Assembly (NCBI RefSeq): GCF_001641635.1
Contig: NZ_LUUB01000079.1
Coordinates: 183,042 to 247,041, forward strand
Length of the DNA stretch: 64,000 nucleotides
Direction: 5' to 3'
Source: Bradyrhizobium centrolobii
GTDB lineage: Bacteria; Pseudomonadota; Alphaproteobacteria; Rhizobiales; Xanthobacteraceae
This document shows, piece after piece, positions 54,570-63,426 of the stretch. The position numbers and the translations under genes are program-made. Each line of letters opens with the position of its first letter. Within the stretch, counting starts at the first letter, position 1. Below the pieces are notes generated by a model, which was given only the letters and a program-made list of their open reading frames with translations, searched no databases and was not told the origin of the DNA.

Positions 54570-54625
54570 TCGTTAGCAAATTCGGCCTTGTCCGAAATGA
54601 AGGCAAGGCGTGCTCCACCTTGGGG
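54570..54625 (-). pseudogene. Decayed copy of the parE 3' end
   Basis: On the minus strand this reads ARLAFISDKAEFANETLPKF, against ARFAFISDKAEFANEELLDV at the end of the intact parE. The DNA matches 54771-54826 with an offset of 201 bases. Only the last codons are present, without a stop at the same place. It is a leftover of a partial duplication of the parE end. Confidence 0.75.
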
Positions 54626-54692
54626 CCAACCAGCCCATTGGCCGAGTCGCGGCGATTCGATTCTGGGCTGCCAACGGCCGCGATGTTGCCGT

Positions 54693-54731
54693 GCAAAAAG
54701 CAAAGCCCCGGCCCGAGGCCAGGGGCTTTGC
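54693..54731 (-). terminator. Rho-independent terminator of parE
   Basis: GCAAAGCCCC (54700-54709) pairs with GGGGCTTTGC (54722-54731); on the minus strand TTTTTGC follows the stem. It lies 20 bases after the parE stop. The stem is G/C-rich next to the loop and the T-run is clear. Confidence 0.9.
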
Positions 54732-54751
54732 GCGTGATGTCAGGAAGCTGC

Positions 54752-56797
54752 TCAGACGTCGAGCAGCTCTTCGTTGGCAAACTCGGCCTTGTCCGAGATG
54801 AACGCGAAGCGCGCCTCGGCCTTGGTGCCCATGAGGCGCTCGACCGAATCCGCCGTGGTGTCGCGATCGTCGGCGAGCAGCACCACCTTCAGCAGCGTCC
54901 GCTTGCTCGGGTCCATGGTGGTTTCCTTGAGCTGCGCCGGCATCATCTCGCCGAGGCCTTTGAAGCGATTCACCTCGACCTTGGCATTGGCGTTGAACTC
55001 GCTCTTGAGCAGCGCCTCCTTGTGCGCATCGTCGCGGGCGTAGACCGACTTGGAGCCGTGGGTGAGCTTGTAGAGCGGCGGCACGGCCAGGAAGAGGTGG
55101 CCCTCATCGATCAGCCGCGGCATCTGCCGGTAGAAGAAGGTGATCAGCAGTGAAGCGATGTGTGCGCCGTCGACGTCGGCGTCGGTCATGATGATGATGC
55201 GCTGATAGCGCAGATCCTCTTCGCGATAATGCGCAAGCTGGCCGCAGCCGATCGCCTGCACGAGATCGGAGAGCTGGGCGTTCGCCGTCAACTTGTCCTT
55301 GCCGGCTGAGGCGACGTTGAGGATCTTGCCGCGGAGCGGCAGCACGGCTTGCGTCTTGCGATCGCGCGCCTGCTTGGCGCTGCCGCCGGCCGAGTCACCC
55401 TCGACGATGAAGAGCTCGGAGCCTTCGGTGCCGGCGTCGGTGCAGTCCGCGAGCTTGCCGGGGAGGCGAAGCTTCTTGCCGGCGGTCTTGCGTGCGGTCT
55501 CCTTCTCCTGGCGGCGGCGCAGGCGCTCCTCGGCGCGATCGATCACGAAGTCGAGGAGCCTGTTGGCCTGGTTCGGATTGCCCGAGAGCCAGTGGTCGAA
55601 CGGATCCTTCATCGCCTGTTCGACGATGCGCTGCGCTTCGGCGGTGGCGAGACGATCCTTGGTCTGGCCCTGGAATTCAGGCTCGCGCACGAAGACCGAG
55701 AGCATCACGGCCGCACCGACCATCACGTCTTCCGAGGTGACGGAGGCCGCGCGCTTGCCCTGGCCGACGCGTTCGGCGTGATCCTTCAGGCCGCGCAGCA
55801 GCGCACTTCGCAGGCCAGACTCATGCGTACCGCCATCGGGCGTCGGCACGGTGTTGGTGTAGGACGACAGGAAGCCGTCGGCATCCGCGGTCCAGGCGAC
55901 GGCCCATTCGCAGGCGCCGTGCGCGCCGTTGCGGCCCGACTTGCCGGAGAAGATGTCGGGATGCACCAGCGTGTCGGCGTGGATCGCGGCGGCGAGATAA
56001 TCCTTCAGGCCGCCGGGGAAGTGGAACGTCGCTTCCGCCGGCACGTCCTCGACGCCCTTGAGCAGTTCGGGCGCGCAATTCCAGCGGATCTCGACGCCGC
56101 CGAACAGATACGCCTTCGAGCGCGTCATCTTGAACAGGCGCTGTGGCCTGAACGTGGCCTTGGCGCCGAAGATGTCGGTGTCCGGTTTGAAGCGCACGCG
56201 CGTGCCGCGGCGGTTGTTGACCTTGCCGAGGTCCTCGAGCTTGCCCTTCGGGTGGCCGCGCTCGAACGTCATGCGATAGAGTTTCTGGCTGCGCGCGACT
56301 TCCACCTCGAGGCGCGAGGAGAGGGCGTTCACAACGGAGATGCCGACGCCGTGCAAACCGCCCGAGGTCTCATAGACCTTGGAGTCGAACTTGCCGCCCG
56401 AGTGCAGCGTGCACATGATGACTTCGAGTGCTGACTTCTTGGGGAATTTCGGATGCGGATCGACCGGGATGCCGCGACCGTTGTCGGTGACGGTCAGGAA
56501 CCCGTCCGCGCTTAAGTCCACCTCGATGAAGGTCGCATGGCCCGCCAGCGCCTCGTCCATCGAGTTGTCGATGACTTCGGCGAAGAGGTGATGCAGCGCC
56601 TTCTCGTCGGTGCCGCCGATATACATGCCGGGCCGGCGCCGGACCGGCTCCAGGCCTTCCAGCACCTCGATGTCGGCGGCCGTGTATTCGGCTTCGCCGC
56701 CGCTTGCCCGTGATGCGGCCTTCGCCGGGGCGCGAGGCTTCGGCTCGTTACCGTTGAACAGATCGTCTTTTGTTTTCGTTTTCAACTGCTTGGACAT
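54752..56797 (-). CDS. parE: DNA topoisomerase IV subunit B
   Basis: A 681-residue GHKL ATPase subunit that, with ParC, separates linked daughter chromosomes. The ATPase motifs are EVIDNSMDEALAG, DNGRGIPVD and GGLHGVGISVVNALS. The TOPRIM domain follows with ELFIVEGDSAGGSAKQARDR, then MTDADVDGAHI, and the C terminus ends FISDKAEFANEELLDV. The N-terminal 35 residues are a variable lysine-rich extension. ParE rather than GyrB is inferred from the length (GyrB is about 800) and the RRRPGMYIGGTDE form. A terminator follows at 54693, and a decayed copy of its end lies beyond. Confidence 0.94.
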   Translation of the reverse strand: MSKQLKTKTKDDLFNGNEPKPRAPAKAASRASGGEAEYTAADIEVLEGLEPVRRRPGMYIGGTDEKALHHLFAEVIDNSMDEALAGHATFIEVDLSADGFLTVTDNGRGIPVDPHPKFPKKSALEVIMCTLHSGGKFDSKVYETSGGLHGVGISVVNALSSRLEVEVARSQKLYRMTFERGHPKGKLEDLGKVNNRRGTRVRFKPDTDIFGAKATFRPQRLFKMTRSKAYLFGGVEIRWNCAPELLKGVEDVPAEATFHFPGGLKDYLAAAIHADTLVHPDIFSGKSGRNGAHGACEWAVAWTADADGFLSSYTNTVPTPDGGTHESGLRSALLRGLKDHAERVGQGKRAASVTSEDVMVGAAVMLSVFVREPEFQGQTKDRLATAEAQRIVEQAMKDPFDHWLSGNPNQANRLLDFVIDRAEERLRRRQEKETARKTAGKKLRLPGKLADCTDAGTEGSELFIVEGDSAGGSAKQARDRKTQAVLPLRGKILNVASAGKDKLTANAQLSDLVQAIGCGQLAHYREEDLRYQRIIIMTDADVDGAHIASLLITFFYRQMPRLIDEGHLFLAVPPLYKLTHGSKSVYARDDAHKEALLKSEFNANAKVEVNRFKGLGEMMPAQLKETTMDPSKRTLLKVVLLADDRDTTADSVERLMGTKAEARFAFISDKAEFANEELLDV

Positions 56798-57067
56798 ATA
56801 TCTTGATGCGTTTTGGGGGCCGCGCAGGCGGCGAATCGGTTGGCCTGACTATGCCACGGCTGGCCCGGAAAAGGTGACCGCAAGGCCGGCCTGGCGGTGG
56901 GGTTGGGAGCTAATCCCGGCGATTTTACGCCGGCGCCCACCAATTCGCGGCAATTTGACGGTCCCGTCCACGTCCGGCCGGGCTTTGTGACTTGATGTCA
57001 CGCAAGCCCTTGGCTTACCAGTCTTTTCCATCTGACAGGACCTTACGGGGCGGGAGAGCTATCTGGA

Positions 57068-57598
57068 ATGGAGCAGTTTGCGCACGCACTGGCCGATTTC
57101 GTGCGTGTCCACCAGGTCTGGGCCGCCCCGATCGTGTTCCTGCTGGCCTTCGGGGAGTCGCTGGCCTTCATCTCGCTCCTGATCCCGGCCTGGGGCGCGC
57201 TGGTGGCGATCGGCGCGCTGATCGGAGCCAGCGGCATCAGCTTCTATCCGGTCTGGATTGCCGGCAGCCTCGGCGCCGCCCTCGGCGATTGGGTCTCCTA
57301 CTGGTTCGGCTATCGCTACAAGGAACAGGTCGCCCAGATGTGGCCCTTGTCGCGCTATCCGGAAATCCTCCCCAAGGGCGAGGCCTTTGTGCGCAGCTGG
57401 GGCGTGCCCAGCATCTTCATCGGCCGATTCTTCGGTCCGTTGCGCGCCTCTGTGCCGCTCGCCGCCGGCATTTTCGAGATGCCCTATTGGAGCTTCCAGG
57501 CCGCCAATTTCATTTCCGCGCTGGTCTGGGCGGCGGCTCTGCTGCTGTTCGGCGACGTGATCGCGAAGGTCATGGAATGGATCTGGCGCTTGGTGTGA
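57068..57598 (+). CDS. DedA-family membrane protein
   Basis: A 176-residue inner-membrane protein of the DedA/SNARE-associated family. The signature GRFFGPLRASVPLAAGIFEM (about 119-138) holds the conserved arginines, and GSLGAALGDWVSYWFGYRYK is the first conserved acidic region. Recent work links the family to undecaprenyl phosphate or phospholipid flipping, and E. coli members support division and pH homeostasis. It diverges from parE by 270 bases. Confidence 0.92.
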   Translation: MEQFAHALADFVRVHQVWAAPIVFLLAFGESLAFISLLIPAWGALVAIGALIGASGISFYPVWIAGSLGAALGDWVSYWFGYRYKEQVAQMWPLSRYPEILPKGEAFVRSWGVPSIFIGRFFGPLRASVPLAAGIFEMPYWSFQAANFISALVWAAALLLFGDVIAKVMEWIWRLV

Positions 57599-57728
57599 TT
57601 GGGCCCGGCTCGCCCCCCAACGGATCGCCCGGGCAGAAGAAACTTAAAAGGCGTTGTTTCTGAGAGTGTCGCTGGTAAGTTTCGCCTGCTAGTTGAGCTG
57701 CGGACTTGGTTGGCCGAGCGCTCAATAG

Positions 57729-60386
57729 ATGATCGTACGAATTTATTCAGCCTTCCTGGCGATGCTGCTCCTCTCGTCGCCATGCATGACATCGTATGCC
57801 GCTGAATCATCCGGCTCGGATACGAAGCCCGGCTGGATCGACGCGGGTTGGCGGCGAACGGTGGCGCGCCATACCGTTACATTCGATGAGACAGGGCTGA
57901 GCACCGAGGTTTTCGAGTTCGAGATCAAGGCGCTCGACGAGAAGGGCGCCGAGGCGATCGCGCAGCAGAGTTTTCAGTACAACAGCTATTTTGACGATTT
58001 GTCGTCAACGTCGCTTGCCACCCTCAAGGCAGATGGCAGCGTGGTCGCGGTCGACGAGCGTGCCATCCGCGATCAACCGGCCTCGACAGATTCCTCTTCG
58101 CCCTATTTCGACGAGGTTCGCGACAGGATCATCGCCTTTCCGCACGTTGCTCCCGGCGACAGCATCCGCGGGCGTTTGATCTACAAGGCGAAGCAGGCGA
58201 GATTTGCAGGCGAGTTTGCGCGGTTTTGGAGCGAGCCGGCGAGCCAACCGCCCGAATTGCTCGAAGTGATCGTGGACGGACCGGCATCCAGGCCGCTGCG
58301 GATCGCACTGCGCAATGTCGAGCATCGGGAAGAGAGGGTAAACGATCGAATCGTCCATCGCGTGCATTTCCGGCACGACGCGCCGAGACCCGGCCAGATC
58401 GACGATGAGGCTCTCTCATATGCCGCGCGTTTCGAGGTGAGCACATTTGCCGACTATTCCGCTTTCGCGGCGACGCTGAACGCCCGCAACGCGCTCATGG
58501 CGCGACCGGACGAGAAGATCACGAGACTCTCGCGGGAGATCGCCGGCGACGCCGTCGGCTCACGCGCGAAGATCGAGCGCATTTACAATTGGGTGGCCCG
58601 CAACATCCGCTACGTCGGAATTGGACTGGAGGACGGCGGCTGGACGTCACAGCCGGCCTCGGCCGTGCTTGCGTCGCGCTACGGCGATTGCAAGGCGCAT
58701 GCGACGCTGTTCAAGGCATTGCTTGCTGCCCAGGGCATAGAGGCAAATTTGGTCGCAGTGAACTCGGACGCAAGGTACACGCTCACCGAAATTGCCACGC
58801 CGAATTTCGATCACGCGATCGCCTATGTCCCGGAGATCGACCAGTATCTCGATCCGACCGCCTCACTCTTTGCCTTCGGCTCCCTGCCGCCGGATCTCGC
58901 GGGCAAGCCGGCCCTCAACATCGACAAGGGCACTATGGGACGCATCCCCATGATCGACCCGGCACGCTTCCGCCTAGCTGCGGAAACGGACTACGTCCTC
59001 GGCAAGGATGGGAAACGCGAGGCACGGTCGATCCTGTCCGGCGCTGGCGTCGGCGCGCAACTGGGACGCGTGGTCGCACAAGGACTGGATGATGCAGACC
59101 GGCAGATGACCGCCAAGCGCCTGATCGAGCAGGCCGGCCTGACCGGCACCGGCGACTACACCTATCCAAATCCGCGCGACCTGACGGACGACTACGCTAT
59201 CACGTCGACGTTTCAGATCAGCAAGGCCGTCGATCTCGATCGGCCTGCGCGCGTCAGGGTGTTGCCGTTGACTGATCCAAGGCGACCGTTGCTGCGGTTG
59301 GCTGCCCGCCAGACGAACGGCCGGCCCTTCGTTTGCCGGCCGATGGAATACCGCGAGGCCGCTTCGCTCACGGTCCCCGAGAACATCTTCTTCTACGAGA
59401 AACCGGCACCCGTCGCCTATTCGGCCACGTTCGAAGGGCGGACGGGCTATGGAGCCGTGCACGGCCGGATCGAGGTCAGCGGCACGATTGACCTCGATGG
59501 CCGAACCATTCGCTCCAATGCCGTTCTTCGCCTGACGCTCGATGCGCCGGTCTGCCCGGCGGAGTTTGCCCCCGCAATCGAGAAGGGGTTTGATAAGCTC
59601 GACGAGTTCAAATACGGGCTGATCGGCCTGACCCCGAAAGCGGGGGCCTCCGTCATCGACGTTGGCGCCGACTTCAGGGACGGCGTGAGCGCATATCTCG
59701 CCCATGATTTCGAACGCGCGATGGAGCGGTTGAAGCCGCTGGCCGAAATCGGCAGCGCACGTGCGCAGTCCTATCTGGGGGCGATGTACCGGGACGGAAG
59801 CGGAACGAAGCGCGACAGCGCGGAGGCGATCAAATGGTTTCGCTTGTCGGCCGAACAGGGCGATGCCTACGGCCAGGAGAATCTTGCTTACGTCTACGAG
59901 ATGGGCCTGGGAACAGCTCGGGACGAGAAGCAGGCGGCCGACTGGTACGCCAAGGCCGCGGATCAGGGCAACGCCTATAGCCAGTCCCGCCTTGCGGCCA
60001 TGTACCGGGACGGACGCAGTGTTCCCCAGGACTATGCGCTGGCTTTCGATCTGTTTTCGAAGGCAGCTGACCAGGGATTGACGTTCGCGCAGACGAACCT
60101 CGCCCTCCTGCACATCAAGGGCGAAGGCGTGCCGCAGGATTTCGCCAAGGGCATATCGCTGCTGCGCAAGGCCGCCGAACAGAACGACGGGCTGGCCCAA
60201 TACAATTTGGGGTGGGCGTATGAGAGCGGCACGGGTGTGGCCAAGGATACCCGGCAGGCGATCAAGTGGTACAGCAAGGCGTCCGATCTCGGAAACGGGC
60301 AGGCAAGCGCTCATTTGTACGAGCTGACCCGCGGAGGTTCCTTTTGGGAAACGCTCTTCGGCCGTCTCGGCCTAGCCAGATGGTAA
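57729..60386 (+). CDS. Exported DUF3857-transglutaminase-like protein with Sel1 repeats
   Basis: An 885-residue protein with three parts. The N-terminal signal peptide (1 to about 25) and DUF3857 region (about 45-240) are followed by a transglutaminase-like domain with C321 (SRYGDCKAHATLFKALL), H362 (FDHAIAYVP) and D375 (YLDPTAS), a complete triad. From about residue 680 there are five Sel1/TPR-like repeats (AQSYLGAMYRDGSGTKRDSA, AYGQENLAYVYEMGLGTARD and so on). The enzyme part could cross-link or hydrolyse amide bonds; the repeats would bind partners. This combination is unusual. The gene stands alone after a 130-base gap. Confidence 0.9.
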   Translation: MIVRIYSAFLAMLLLSSPCMTSYAAESSGSDTKPGWIDAGWRRTVARHTVTFDETGLSTEVFEFEIKALDEKGAEAIAQQSFQYNSYFDDLSSTSLATLKADGSVVAVDERAIRDQPASTDSSSPYFDEVRDRIIAFPHVAPGDSIRGRLIYKAKQARFAGEFARFWSEPASQPPELLEVIVDGPASRPLRIALRNVEHREERVNDRIVHRVHFRHDAPRPGQIDDEALSYAARFEVSTFADYSAFAATLNARNALMARPDEKITRLSREIAGDAVGSRAKIERIYNWVARNIRYVGIGLEDGGWTSQPASAVLASRYGDCKAHATLFKALLAAQGIEANLVAVNSDARYTLTEIATPNFDHAIAYVPEIDQYLDPTASLFAFGSLPPDLAGKPALNIDKGTMGRIPMIDPARFRLAAETDYVLGKDGKREARSILSGAGVGAQLGRVVAQGLDDADRQMTAKRLIEQAGLTGTGDYTYPNPRDLTDDYAITSTFQISKAVDLDRPARVRVLPLTDPRRPLLRLAARQTNGRPFVCRPMEYREAASLTVPENIFFYEKPAPVAYSATFEGRTGYGAVHGRIEVSGTIDLDGRTIRSNAVLRLTLDAPVCPAEFAPAIEKGFDKLDEFKYGLIGLTPKAGASVIDVGADFRDGVSAYLAHDFERAMERLKPLAEIGSARAQSYLGAMYRDGSGTKRDSAEAIKWFRLSAEQGDAYGQENLAYVYEMGLGTARDEKQAADWYAKAADQGNAYSQSRLAAMYRDGRSVPQDYALAFDLFSKAADQGLTFAQTNLALLHIKGEGVPQDFAKGISLLRKAAEQNDGLAQYNLGWAYESGTGVAKDTRQAIKWYSKASDLGNGQASAHLYELTRGGSFWETLFGRLGLARW

Positions 60387-60462
60387 CGACAGCAACGGGA
60401 CGCCGGCCGCTTGCGCTCGCCGTGTACTCCGGATCCAGGCCTCGAACAACGGTTCCAAAACC

Positions 60463-60491
60463 TTGACGTTCGGCCGATATGGCCTTATAGC
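60463..60491 (+). promoter_or_regulatory. Sigma70-type promoter upstream of the leader frame and paiB-argC
   Basis: TTGACG (60463-60468), a 17-base spacer and TATAGC (60486-60491) form a good promoter. The start codon of the leader frame begins only nine bases after the -10 box, so transcripts may begin at or near its A (60500). This would make the leader mRNA leaderless, as reported for the rhizobial trpL leader. Confidence 0.65.
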
Positions 60492-60499
60492 CGCGCGCC

Positions 60500-60577
60500 A
60501 TGATCAACGCCGCGACCATCCTGTTCGCCCGTCGCCGCCGCCGCAGCTTAGCGGTTTGGGCGGTCGATCGCGTTTGA
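60500..60577 (+). CDS. Putative arginine-rich leader peptide upstream of paiB-argC
   Basis: A 25-codon frame (MINAATILFARRRRR then SLAVWAVDRV, TGA at 60575-60577). It contains five consecutive arginine codons (CGT CGC CGC CGC CGC, about 60530-60544). It starts nine bases after a promoter -10 box, without room for a Shine-Dalgarno sequence. It ends 101 bases before the paiB start. Arginine codons in a leader followed by alternative hairpins and then argC suggest ribosome stalling when arginyl-tRNA is short. The alternative is chance, since GC-rich DNA makes CGC runs easily. Confidence 0.5.
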   Translation: MINAATILFARRRRRSLAVWAVDRV

Positions 60578-60590
60578 GATCATCGTCTTT

Positions 60591-60648
60591 GCCGCTGGAT
60601 CCGATCCGCGGCATTCTCTCTCCTGTCAGCGCGATCTGATCCGGCGGC
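60591..60648 (+). promoter_or_regulatory. Putative attenuator with mutually exclusive hairpins
   Basis: GCCGCTGGATC (60591-60601) can pair with GATCCGCGGC (60603-60612), a near-perfect compact hairpin with one bulge, followed by the pyrimidine-rich ATTCTCTCTCCTG. The same segment can instead pair with GATCCGGCGGC (60638-60648), with one wobble. In addition, CGGCGGC in the latter is complementary to the GCCGCCG of the arginine codon run. The segments therefore compete. There is no classic T-run terminator, so the mechanism is uncertain. Confidence 0.45.
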
Positions 60649-60678
60649 TCCCCAGAGGAGGCCCAGCAGGAGACCACG

Positions 60679-61344
60679 ATGTACACGCCACCCTTTTTCA
60701 AGCAGGACCGCGCCGCCAGCCTCAAATTCGCGGATGAGCGCGGCTTCGGCACGATGTGCGCCTTCGACGGCCACAAGCCGGTCGCCTCCGCGCTGCCGTT
60801 CTACCTGACCTACGCCGACGACGGCACGCCGCACGTGGCCTTTCACGTTGCCCGTCACAATCCGCTGGTAAAGCTTGCGGACGGCACGACGTCCTGGCTG
60901 CTCGCGGTCAACGGCCCCGATGCCTATGTGTCGCCGGACTGGTACGTCTCGCCGGACCAGGTGCCGACCTGGCTCTACCAGTCGGTTCACCTGACCGGCC
61001 CGGTGCGGCTGCTGTCGGGCGACGAGTTGTCGGTGCAGATCGACACGCTCAGCGACAAGTTCGAGAGCTGGCTGTTGCCGAAGGCGCCGTGGACGTCGGC
61101 CAAGATGACGGCCGGGCGGCTCGAGACGATGAAGAAGGCGATCGTTGGTCTGGTCATGACGGTTGAAGAGGTCGAGGGCAGCTTCAAGCTCAACCAGCAC
61201 AAGTCGGATGCCGATTTCGCGGCGGTCGCGAACGCGCTTGGCGACGGCGATGCCGACGCGAAGCAGATCTCACACTTGATGCGGCAGACCCGGCCGCTAG
61301 CTTTTGCAGACGACACGAACATGCTCGAAAGGAGCGCGCCATGA
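60679..61344 (+). CDS. PaiB-like FMN-binding protein (pyridoxamine phosphate oxidase fold)
   Basis: A 221-residue protein. The first half has the FMN-binding split-barrel pattern of PaiB ([40 protein letters not shown] and ARHNPLVKL). PaiB proteins are described as negative regulators of degradative enzymes and sporulation in Bacillus, but their flavin or heme-like cofactor role in proteobacteria is unclear. GCAGGAGACC lies before the ATG. Its stop overlaps the argC start as ATGA, so the two are translationally coupled. This makes a link to arginine metabolism plausible. Confidence 0.88.
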   Translation: MYTPPFFKQDRAASLKFADERGFGTMCAFDGHKPVASALPFYLTYADDGTPHVAFHVARHNPLVKLADGTTSWLLAVNGPDAYVSPDWYVSPDQVPTWLYQSVHLTGPVRLLSGDELSVQIDTLSDKFESWLLPKAPWTSAKMTAGRLETMKKAIVGLVMTVEEVEGSFKLNQHKSDADFAAVANALGDGDADAKQISHLMRQTRPLAFADDTNMLERSAP

Positions 61345-62324
61345 GCCTCGCTGATACCAAGCAAGCACCGACCACCGGCGTTGCGAAGAAGCCCGCCACC
61401 GTTTTCGTCGACGGCGGCTCCGGCACGACCGGGCTCGGCATCAACGAGCGGCTCAAGCTCCAGAGCGACGTCGCGGTGAAGACCATCGCCGACGACAAGC
61501 GCAAGGATCCCGCGGCCAAGAAGGCGCTGATGGAGGAGGTGGATCTCGTCATCCTCTGCCTGCCCGATGATGCCGCAAAGGAGACGGTTGCGCTGGTCGA
61601 CAGCATGGGCGCCTCGGCGCCGAAGGTGCTGGACGCCTCCACTGCGTACCGGGTCGCGCCCGACTGGGCCTATGGCTTTCCGGAGCTGACGCCCGACCAG
61701 GCCGGCAAGATCAAGGCCGCGAAAAAGGTCTCCAATCCCGGCTGCTATCCGACCGGTGCGATCGCGCTGCTGCGGCCGATCGTCGATGCCGGCCTGCTGC
61801 CTCAGGACTATCCCGTCACCGTCAACGCGGTGAGCGGCTATTCCGGCGGCGGCAAGTCGATGATCGCGAGTTTCGAGGACGGCAGCGCGCCGTCGTTCGA
61901 GCTCTACGGTCTCGGCTTCGAGCACAAGCATCTGCCGGAGATGCAGCTTTACTCCAACCTGACGCGGCGGCCGATCTTCATCCCCTCGGTCGGCAACTAC
62001 CGGCAGGGCATGCTGGTCTCGGTGCCGCTGCAGCTCGACACGCTGCCGGGCAAGCCTGATGGCGCGGACCTGCAGGCCGCGCTGGCAAAGCGCTACGCCG
62101 GTTCAAAATACGTCTCGGTGATGCCGCTTCAGAACGAGGCGACCAAGGGCGGCCGGCTCGAGCCGGAGGCGCTGAACGAGACCAACATGCTCGAGCTCTA
62201 CGTCTTCGCCAGCGACAAGTATCACCAGGCGGTGCTGGTCGCGCGGCTCGACAATCTCGGCAAGGGTGCGTCCGGCGCTGCCGTGCAGAACATGCGGCTG
62301 ATGCTGGGCCTGCCGGAGGAGTAG
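61341..62324 (+). CDS. argC: N-acetyl-gamma-glutamyl-phosphate reductase (type 2)
   Basis: A 327-residue arginine-biosynthesis enzyme that reduces N-acetylglutamyl phosphate with NADPH to the semialdehyde. The nucleotide-binding N terminus is [17 protein letters not shown] (about 21-37), the catalytic cysteine is C135 in NPGCYPTGA, and [16 protein letters not shown] is a conserved substrate region. The length is that of the short type 2 ArgC. It overlaps the PaiB-like gene. The other arginine genes are not near. The leader frame at 60500 may control it. Confidence 0.95.
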   Translation: MSLADTKQAPTTGVAKKPATVFVDGGSGTTGLGINERLKLQSDVAVKTIADDKRKDPAAKKALMEEVDLVILCLPDDAAKETVALVDSMGASAPKVLDASTAYRVAPDWAYGFPELTPDQAGKIKAAKKVSNPGCYPTGAIALLRPIVDAGLLPQDYPVTVNAVSGYSGGGKSMIASFEDGSAPSFELYGLGFEHKHLPEMQLYSNLTRRPIFIPSVGNYRQGMLVSVPLQLDTLPGKPDGADLQAALAKRYAGSKYVSVMPLQNEATKGGRLEPEALNETNMLELYVFASDKYHQAVLVARLDNLGKGASGAAVQNMRLMLGLPEE

Positions 62325-62343
62325 AGCTCCTCGTGCCCCCGAC

Positions 62344-62410
62344 GCAGCGCAGCGCTTCTTTCGGCGGTGCGCTGCAGAGCCGGAGCCCACCCCAACGGGT
62401 CTCGTTGGGG
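62344..62410. repeat. Dispersed palindromic element between convergent genes
   Basis: GCAGCGC (62349-62355) pairs with GCGCTGC (62369-62375), and CCCCAACG (62390-62397) pairs with CGTTGGGG (62403-62410). The neighbouring text (GCGGTGCGCTGCAG, CCGGAGCCCA) resembles intergenic repeats seen through Bradyrhizobium genomes. It lies between the ends of argC and the carbamoyltransferase homologue and may help end transcription. Confidence 0.55.
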
Positions 62411-62502
62411 CCACCGCCCGTACCGAAGCCACCGGCGGCCGCGGCGGAGCTTTTGGAGGCTTCAGGTCCCTTGAAAATCGCAGGTGCGCCAGCTCGAAGG
62501 GG

Positions 62503-63369
62503 CTATGCGACGATCCATTCGAGCAGGGCGTTCTGGGCGTGCAGAAGATAGGCTTTTGCAGCCGGACTCTGGCAGGCCGGATGTGACATCGCGTCGGCGC
62601 TGACCTCCTGGCCCCTGGTCACGGGCGGGCAGGGCAGGAAAATGACGTCGGGGCGGCATCTATCGAGCAGCGATGCCGATATCTGATATTTGAGAAGCTC
62701 ATCCTCGCGCGCGCCGTCAGGCCAGCAGTCGGTGATGATCACGTCCGCATCGAACAAGGGATCCAGGCGGGACGTGGCGGTGAAGTTTGGACTCGCGATG
62801 TCCTTGATATGCCAGTCTTCCGGATAGATCTGGGTCACCTGGAGCGGCAGCGCGATCGAGGCTTCAACCCATGAGCGGAGTATGTTTGCGGCGGGGGACA
62901 CGCCGACGACCTTCAGGCCATCGAGCCTGGCTCTCTTGCTCCTGACATAGGCGAGATCGCCGAGCGTTTCACAGGGGTGATTTGATCGCGTTCTCGCATT
63001 CACGACCGGCGCGCCGGCGCTCGATGCAAGCTCTCGCAGCGCCGACAGCTCCCTGGTGCGCACCATCAGGACGTCGAACCAGTTGTCGAGATATTTCCCC
63101 AGATCGGCAGTTGTTTCGCGGACATTGAATCTGATCGGCGTCTGGACGCAGACGCCGCCCATTGCCTGCACGCCGAGATCGAAGGCCGTGGTATTCCTCC
63201 ATCCACCGTCGTCGACAATGAGAGCCACGCGCTTGCCGGCAAGGCTCAGCGGCATGCTACGGTCGTTCCAGGCTGCCGCCAGGACCTGCGCGCGGTCGAC
63301 GATCGACAGGACGGTGTCCGGTCGCAGATCGTGGAATTCGAGAAAGTCCCGGTTCAACTCGCGACGCAT
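62503..63369 (-). CDS. Aspartate/ornithine carbamoyltransferase-fold protein with altered active site
   Basis: A 288-residue member of the transcarbamylase superfamily. NHPCETLGDLAYVRSKR (about 130-146) and PCPPVTRGQEVSADAM (about 252-267) are clear family landmarks. The carbamoyl-phosphate loop, normally STRTR, reads GGWRN (55-59), and the HPxQ motif is HPCE. R104 (LMVRTRE) and H131 are kept. It is about 20-30 residues shorter than typical ornithine carbamoyltransferase. It may use a different substrate or be a non-catalytic paralogue. It faces argC, whose end it converges on, which could be coincidence or a link to arginine metabolism. Confidence 0.85.
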   Translation of the reverse strand: MRRELNRDFLEFHDLRPDTVLSIVDRAQVLAAAWNDRSMPLSLAGKRVALIVDDGGWRNTTAFDLGVQAMGGVCVQTPIRFNVRETTADLGKYLDNWFDVLMVRTRELSALRELASSAGAPVVNARTRSNHPCETLGDLAYVRSKRARLDGLKVVGVSPAANILRSWVEASIALPLQVTQIYPEDWHIKDIASPNFTATSRLDPLFDADVIITDCWPDGAREDELLKYQISASLLDRCRPDVIFLPCPPVTRGQEVSADAMSHPACQSPAAKAYLLHAQNALLEWIVA

Positions 63370-63397
63370 CCAGGTCTCGGTGCTCGACAGGCCGGGG

Positions 63398-63418
63398 CCC
63401 GGACGCAGCGCGTCCGGG
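63398..63418. repeat. GC hairpin between the carbamoyltransferase homologue and MAPEG gene
   Basis: CCCGGACGC (63398-63406) and GCGTCCGGG (63410-63418) form a perfect nine-base stem with an AGC loop. It lies 57 bases or less from both genes and belongs to the same class of dispersed GC palindromes. No T-run follows. Confidence 0.55.
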
Positions 63419-63426
63419 ACGCGAGA

